NCBI GenBank assembly: GCA_018242425.1
Contig: JAFEBX010000004.1
Coordinates: 159,032 to 223,031 of the forward strand
Length of the DNA: 64,000 nucleotides
From: Pseudomonadota bacterium
GTDB taxonomy: Bacteria; Pseudomonadota; Gammaproteobacteria; Xanthomonadales; Xanthomonadaceae
Direction of reading: 5' to 3'
The notes below the pieces were generated by a model that was given only the letters and a program-made list of their open reading frames with translations, was not told the origin of the DNA and did no database searches. Numbering within the stretch: position 1 is the stretch's first letter; each line of letters opens with the position of its first letter. A program made the translations under genes and the position numbers. Below are positions 59,579 through 64,000 of this stretch, one piece after another.

Positions 59579-60624
59579 GACATTGCTGCCCGGCGACTGC
59601 GCGTGGCGAGCAGTCGCTCGATCAGGAACACCAGCGCGACCAGCATTCCAAGCCATGGCTTGAGATCGCGTGGTGCCTGCAGGTACGACGTGGCACCCGT
59701 GAGTGGCGCATAGTCGCGCGCAAGCACTCGCGTCGGCGTGGGTGGCGGCGATAACGCTTCGTGCAACTGCGCAGGAAACGCTGGATCGAGCAATTCCGGC
59801 ATGGCTGCAGGCGTGAGCGCACGGGTGAATCGCAACACCCTGCCCCCGGCAGCCGTGGCCGTTTCCGCAAGTGCATCGCCATGCGCGTCGCGCAACACGG
59901 TCCGGAAATCGCTGGTGCCCTGGACAGCGCGACCTGCCGGCAGCACGCGGATCGTGAGCGCTTGTCCTGACACTTGGGGCTTCCATGCGGCATTGATCGC
60001 GCGCAGGTACTTCAAACCGACTGCACCCGCTGAAAACTGCGACAAGTCCAGTTGCAACGGCACTGCGCTGGCTGTCGTTTCCGGCAATGTCCCGGGAACG
60101 ATCTTCCAATCCACTGCGCGCGTGAGCATGATGCGTTGCGCGTCGGCGCCGGCGAGCTGTTCGGGCACGACGACGGTCAGTTTCGTGCCTGCAGGAAGTT
60201 TCGAATCCAGTTCGCGCAGCAATGTCGGGAATGGCGAATCGCCGCTGACGCCCGTCTCGCCGACTGCAGGAAATCCCGGCGCCAGCCAATGCAACTCGAC
60301 CTTGCCGCCGCCCGCGACCCGATGGATCTCGTCGACCGGCACGCCCGGCAACGCCACGACCCAGGGCTTGCCCGCAGGCATTCCCGACAGAACAGGTCGC
60401 GCAAGGAAGACCGCGAGCAAGGCCAGCAGCAACAGGCGCACGACGAGCAACGGCCATTCGTCGAAGCGCAGCCGCTGGCGCGGCTTAGGCTTCTCGCGCA
60501 GCCAGCGCAGTGCAGCGAACAGCGTGCGCTTGTCCTCGCTGCGCCGCGCAAGATGGATCAACAGCGGCAACGCCAATGCCGCGAGCGCGGCCAGTGCCGA
60601 CGGCAGCAGCAACGACAGGTTCAC
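59575..60624 (-). CDS. BatA-like membrane protein
   Basis: A 349-residue protein with the BatA N-terminal domain: a first membrane helix (MNLSLLLPSALAALAALALPLLIHL), the basic LARRSEDKRTLFAALRWL stretch, and a second helix (LLVVRLLLLALLAVFLARPVL). The middle is a periplasmic domain; a C-terminal helix (PWLGMLVALVFLIERLLATRSRR) anchors the end. It lacks a von Willebrand metal-site motif. Starts and stops overlap both neighbours by 4 bases. Confidence 0.8.
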   Translation of the reverse strand: MNLSLLLPSALAALAALALPLLIHLARRSEDKRTLFAALRWLREKPKPRQRLRFDEWPLLVVRLLLLALLAVFLARPVLSGMPAGKPWVVALPGVPVDEIHRVAGGGKVELHWLAPGFPAVGETGVSGDSPFPTLLRELDSKLPAGTKLTVVVPEQLAGADAQRIMLTRAVDWKIVPGTLPETTASAVPLQLDLSQFSAGAVGLKYLRAINAAWKPQVSGQALTIRVLPAGRAVQGTSDFRTVLRDAHGDALAETATAAGGRVLRFTRALTPAAMPELLDPAFPAQLHEALSPPPTPTRVLARDYAPLTGATSYLQAPRDLKPWLGMLVALVFLIERLLATRSRRAAMS

Positions 60625-61511
60625 GACTGTTCCGCCGCGTGCCGATCACCAAACAACTGGCGCAGCGGCAGGTCGGGCGGCTGGTCGAGCCACCACGTCA
60701 CGCGACGGATGCCGGCATGGGCGAGCCGCGCCTGCAGCGCTCGTTGTGCTTCGTCGAATCTCTGCAGGAATCCCGCGCGCAGGGCCGCGCCATCCCCGCG
60801 CAACTCCTCGCCGGTCTCGGGATCGACGAAACGATGACCGTCGACGAAGGGAAAGTCGCGCTCCTCCGTCGTCAACACCTGCACGAACAGGACTTCGCGG
60901 CCCGCCGCCGACAGGCGCTCGGCCATCGCGACACAACCGTCGTCGAAGCCGTCGCCGATCACCACCACGAGATCCCCTGTGGCAATCCGCTCCCATACCG
61001 GCGCGAGTTTTTCCACGCCGGGAAATTCCTTGCCTGTCGCCAGCGCCTGCAATTCGATCCACAGGCGGCTGCGCTGGCGCGATCCGCCCTCCGGTACCAG
61101 CACGCCGAGACCACGACTGTCGTCGCACATGCCGATCAGGCCGAAACGATCGCCCTGCTGCAGGGCCAATTCGCCAAGGCAGGCGGCGAGCTGCTTGGCC
61201 GCCTGCAATCGCGTCCACGCCGGATTTGCTGCATCGGCCTGCGACATCGATGCGCTGGCATCGATCAGGATCCACAACGCCAATGGGCTTTCGCGCTCCG
61301 CTTCGCGCACGAAAAAACGATCGCTGCGTGCATACAACTTCCAGTCGATCTGGCGCGGTTCGTCGCCGGGCTCGTAGGCGCGGTATTGCGCGAACTCGAG
61401 GCCCGCCCCGCGACTGTGGCTGCGGTGCACGCCGAAACCCTGCCCGCCCCGCGCACGCCTGGAGACCAGGCGCAGGCCCTTCAACCGGCTGCGGACGTCG
61501 GGCGGGATCAG
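60621..61511 (-). CDS. DUF58 domain protein
   Basis: A DUF58 protein of 296 residues if it starts at CTG 61511, or 287 residues from TTG 61484. The conserved stretch GAGLEFAQYRAYEPGDEPRQIDWKLYARSD and a vWA-like DASASMS motif (about residue 84) are clear. The frame upstream of TTG reads LIPPDVRSRL, the usual beginning of DUF58 proteins, and CTG overlaps the moxR stop as CTGA. No ATG or GTG is available between the moxR stop and the conserved region. It is the partner of MoxR in this cluster. Confidence 0.85.
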   Translation of the reverse strand: MIPPDVRSRLKGLRLVSRRARGGQGFGVHRSHSRGAGLEFAQYRAYEPGDEPRQIDWKLYARSDRFFVREAERESPLALWILIDASASMSQADAANPAWTRLQAAKQLAACLGELALQQGDRFGLIGMCDDSRGLGVLVPEGGSRQRSRLWIELQALATGKEFPGVEKLAPVWERIATGDLVVVIGDGFDDGCVAMAERLSAAGREVLFVQVLTTEERDFPFVDGHRFVDPETGEELRGDGAALRAGFLQRFDEAQRALQARLAHAGIRRVTWWLDQPPDLPLRQLFGDRHAAEQS

Positions 61512-62509
61512 CGCGTGGCCTCGATCGGCGCGGCGCGCAACAGCGCGGCGATGATGTCGTCAGCGCCTTTCTGCTCTGCTTCCGCGGCGAACGACAGCAG
61601 CAGTCGATGGCGCATCACCGGCGCGGCCAGCGCGACGATGTCGTCGCGGGTCGCAGCCAGCCGTCCGTGCAGCAGTGCGCGCGCCTTGGCCGCCAGCACC
61701 AGCGACTGCCCGGCACGCGGACCGGCACCCCACTTCACGTACCTGCGCACTTCTTCCACCGGACTGCCGGCCGGGCGGCTCGCGCGCACCAGCCTGGTGA
61801 TCCAGGCCACCAGTTCTTCGCCGATGTGCACGTCGCGCGTCAACGATTGCAGGACAAGCACGTCCTCGCCCTGCATCACGCGCGGCACGCTGTCCTCACC
61901 GGATCCGGTGGTGCGGGTGATGATCATGCGTTCCTCCGCTTCGCCGGGATAATCGACGCGGACATGCAGCAGGAAGCGATCGAGCTGCGCCTCCGGCAGC
62001 GGATAGGTGCCGGCCTGTTCCAGCGGATTCTGCGTCGCCAGCACGAAGAAGGGCTTCGGCAACGCATGCGTCGTGCCGGCATAGCTCACGGTGCGTTCCT
62101 GCATCGCCTCGAGCAGCGCCGCCTGGGTTTTCGGCGGCGTGCGGTTCAATTCATCGGCAAGCAGCAGGTTGGTGAAGACCGGGCCGGGCTGGAAGCGGAA
62201 CGCGCGATGGCCGGTGCCATGGTCTTCCTCCAGCAACTCGGTGCCGAGGATGTCGCTCGGCATCAGGTCGGGAGTGAATTGCACGCGACGGAACTGCAAT
62301 TCCAGCGCCTGGCCAAGCGTGCGCACCAGCAGCGTCTTGCCGAGACCGGGCACGCCTTCGAGCAGGCAGTGGCCGCCTGCCAACAGGCCGATCAGCAACT
62401 GCTCGACCACCGCCTCCTGGCCGACGATGGCGCGGGCGATCGCACGGCGCAATTCGTCCAGCTTCGCCAGCCGCGCGCGGACTTCGCTTTCGGTATCGGG
62501 GGAATTCAT
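61508..62509 (-). CDS. MoxR-type AAA+ ATPase
   Basis: A 333-residue AAA+ protein with Walker A LEGVPGLGKT (about 51-60), Walker B LLLADELNRTPP, sensor-1 FVLATQNPLEQAGTYPLPEAQLDRF, and the C-terminal lid domain. MoxR ATPases act as chaperones for the proteins encoded next to them. It starts 25 bases after the DUF4159 stop and overlaps the DUF58 start. Confidence 0.92.
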   Translation of the reverse strand: MNSPDTESEVRARLAKLDELRRAIARAIVGQEAVVEQLLIGLLAGGHCLLEGVPGLGKTLLVRTLGQALELQFRRVQFTPDLMPSDILGTELLEEDHGTGHRAFRFQPGPVFTNLLLADELNRTPPKTQAALLEAMQERTVSYAGTTHALPKPFFVLATQNPLEQAGTYPLPEAQLDRFLLHVRVDYPGEAEERMIITRTTGSGEDSVPRVMQGEDVLVLQSLTRDVHIGEELVAWITRLVRASRPAGSPVEEVRRYVKWGAGPRAGQSLVLAAKARALLHGRLAATRDDIVALAAPVMRHRLLLSFAAEAEQKGADDIIAALLRAAPIEATR

Positions 62510-62534
62510 CCGTTCGGTCCTGCCTTGTGATCGT

Positions 62535-63242
62535 TCATGTGGTCATCGCGTAGACGACGATGTTGACGGCGAACTTCGTATTGTCTTCCGCCAGGAAACG
62601 CTTGTTGCGCCAGTCGTAATCCCATTCGCAGCCGTAGTCCTTGTTGCTGTAGAGCAGGCCGAGGCGACCACCGATGTCGATGCCCTTCAGGTAGTCGTGG
62701 ACCAGGTCGTCGCCCCAGCCATTGAGTTCGAATCCGGTTGCCGGCGGTCCGTTGAACTTGAAGAAGCTGCGATAAATCGGATGGCTGTTCGGCAGTTTCT
62801 TCAGCGCATTCGCGCCGAAGATCGAGGCCATCTGCGACTCGAAGGACTTCGCGAACAAGCCGTCGATGTCGTGGTTGCAGTCGTCGGCGAGGACGAAGCC
62901 GCCATTGCGCACGTAGCGTTCGAAATTGCGGCGCTCGGCCGCGCCGAACTCCACCAGCTTGTGGCCGGCGATGTAGCAGAACGGCGCCGACAGCATCCTG
63001 GGGTCGGCCAGCGCAACCACGCGTTCCTCGGGATCAACCCGCAGCGTGGTGTAGTCGACCAGCGACGTCAGCACGTTCGACGGCATGCGCGTGTCGACGT
63101 CCCAATCGCCCGAGTCGTACTTGAGGCGGGTGAACCAGAAATCGTAGCGGCCGGATGCGGCGCGCGCGGGCGCCGTCGCCGCGCCCAGCAATGCGCCGGC
63201 AAGGCCGCCTGCCATCAGGCGCAGGAATTCCGCGCGGTTCAT
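62535..63242 (-). CDS. DUF4159 domain protein, exported
   Basis: A 235-residue protein with a signal peptide ([28 protein letters not shown]). The domain FWFTRLKYDSGDWDVD ... YTTLRVDPEERVVALADPRMLSAPFCYIAGH ... GGFVLADDCNHDIDG is DUF4159. It is a class I glutamine amidotransferase-like fold of unknown function, often coded next to MoxR/DUF58 genes. It lies between the TldD/PmbA gene and moxR on the same strand. Confidence 0.82.
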   Translation of the reverse strand: MNRAEFLRLMAGGLAGALLGAATAPARAASGRYDFWFTRLKYDSGDWDVDTRMPSNVLTSLVDYTTLRVDPEERVVALADPRMLSAPFCYIAGHKLVEFGAAERRNFERYVRNGGFVLADDCNHDIDGLFAKSFESQMASIFGANALKKLPNSHPIYRSFFKFNGPPATGFELNGWGDDLVHDYLKGIDIGGRLGLLYSNKDYGCEWDYDWRNKRFLAEDNTKFAVNIVVYAMTT

Positions 63243-63300
63243 CGGGGAGATCGCGTGCGAACGACGCGGCGCCTCATCCCCGCAAGGCGCCGCGCTCCGA

Positions 63301-64000
63301 TCACACCGCGTCCGACAGCGAGGTGAAGGTGAAATCGCGCAGGCGCATCGGCGGCAACACCATCGTGCCGACTTCGTCCGACGATACCCGCACCGGCTTG
63401 CCCAATTCGTCGATGTTGTTGAGCATGATCACCGGCGATTCGTTGAAGCGGAAATTCTTGATCGGGTACTTGATCTTGCCGTTCTCGATGTAGAAGGTGC
63501 CATCACGGGTCAGTCCGGTCAGCAGCACCGTCTGCGGATCGACCAGGCGGATGTACCAGGTGCGCGTCACCAGGATGCCCTTCTCGGTGCCTTCGATCAG
63601 TTCCGCGGTCGACTTGATGCCACCCGCCATCAGGATGTTGCCGAAATCCACCGCATCCTTGCCCTGCTTCTGCGCCCAGTAGCGCGAGTACTCCAGGTTG
63701 GCGATGCGACCCTTGTCGACGATCGGCAGCCTGGTGCGCGCCAGCCCGTCATTGCCCCACGGCGCGACCGGCGCGGCCGTATCCCACGGATCGCTGTGGA
63801 TGTTCACCTGCGGACCGAACACCTGTTCACCGATCTTGTTGCCGCCGCCCTTCTTCGACAGGAAGCTGCGGCCTTCGTCGGCGCTGCGCGCGTCGAAGAA
63901 ACCCATCATGAAACCGATCAGTCCTGCCGCTGCCGCCGGCTCCAGGATCACCGTGTATTTGCCCGGCTCCAGCGCCTTGGCACCCGCCGAGGCGCTGCCC
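63301..64000 (-). CDS. TldD/PmbA family metalloprotease, N-terminal part outside window
   Basis: The last 233 residues of a TldD/PmbA-family protein enter from the right edge without a start in the window. The segment includes FFDARSADEGRSFLSKKGG, the GNILMAGGIKSTAELIEGTEKGILV stretch that is the family's conserved C-terminal core, and a final KNFRFNESPVIMLNNIDELG. These proteins form an inactive/active heterodimer that degrades unfolded peptides. No metal motif (HExxxH) is visible in this part because that lies near the N terminus. Confidence 0.85.
   Translation of the reverse strand, partial: GSASAGAKALEPGKYTVILEPAAAAGLIGFMMGFFDARSADEGRSFLSKKGGGNKIGEQVFGPQVNIHSDPWDTAAPVAPWGNDGLARTRLPIVDKGRIANLEYSRYWAQKQGKDAVDFGNILMAGGIKSTAELIEGTEKGILVTRTWYIRLVDPQTVLLTGLTRDGTFYIENGKIKYPIKNFRFNESPVIMLNNIDELGKPVRVSSDEVGTMVLPPMRLRDFTFTSLSDAV

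Noticed and set aside
62535..63242. Tat signal on the DUF4159 protein
   Set aside because: The N-terminal MNRAEFLRLMAGG lacks the paired arginines needed; an ordinary Sec signal fits.

Overview
The window is a stretch of high-GC proteobacterial chromosome. Gene order and protein sequences point to the Xanthomonadaceae (Lysobacter/Luteimonas/Xanthomonas group). Diagnostic neighbourhoods are folC-dedD-purF, queA/tgt-yajC-secD-secF, rsmD-coaD-ferredoxin-ggt, ftsY-mutY-yggX, porin-pstS-pstS-pstC-pstA-pstB-phoU, and a TldD/PmbA - DUF4159 - MoxR - DUF58 - BatA - DUF4175 cluster. I saw no prophage, insertion sequence, CRISPR array or rRNA. Almost all of the window is dense housekeeping chromosome. 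The genus assignment is inference from sequence character, not from a database search.

Layout. 1-9.9 kb: purF (cut by the left edge), dedD and folC on the minus strand; a DUF3224 protein; a copper chaperone; a crotonase gene broken by one in-frame stop; a sulfurtransferase; a Nudix hydrolase and DUF1289 protein; an FKBP isomerase; an intact crotonase; and nth. 10-17.4 kb: a phosphate-acquisition block with an OprO/P-like porin, two tandem phosphate-binding proteins, PstC, PstA, PstB and PhoU, with candidate PHO boxes ahead of the porin and of both pstS genes. 17.4-28.7 kb: a beta-CASP nuclease, two tandem M13-family proteins (the second without zinc ligands), a rhomboid protease, a 2OG oxygenase, an alkyltransferase-like protein, a CorC-type transporter, ExoD, TrmJ and SuhB. 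28.8-35.5 kb: SecF-SecD-YajC-Tgt and QueA, with an LprI-type lipoprotein-like gene wedged between tgt and queA. 35.7-42.9 kb: an Lrp regulator divergent from a class III aminotransferase, upp, a metallo-hydrolase, gamma-glutamyltransferase, ferredoxin, CoaD and RsmD. 42.9-52.6 kb: FtsY, MutY, YggX, tRNA-Phe, lipoproteins, an acyl-CoA dehydrogenase, an HNH endonuclease, an unknown protein and Dxs. 52.6-54.6 kb: the RNA ligase gene rtcB with a structured leader, a strong hairpin, and a small protein made of two ribbon-helix-helix units. 54.6-64 kb: a TraB/GumN protein and the MoxR-type operon, ending in a partial TldD/PmbA gene.

Many operonic neighbours share a 4-base NTGA stop/start overlap, often with GTG or TTG, and in one case probably CTG, as the start.

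The most unusual items are: (i) the rtcB locus, where a predicted 78-nt three-way-junction RNA separates rtcB from a tandem ribbon-helix-helix protein; (ii) an M13 pseudo-peptidase next to its intact paralogue; (iii) a long dispersed repeat present twice in opposite orientations about 14 kb apart, one copy being composite; (iv) loss of cvpA from the dedD-cvpA-purF order; and (v) a crotonase gene with a single nonsense codon.
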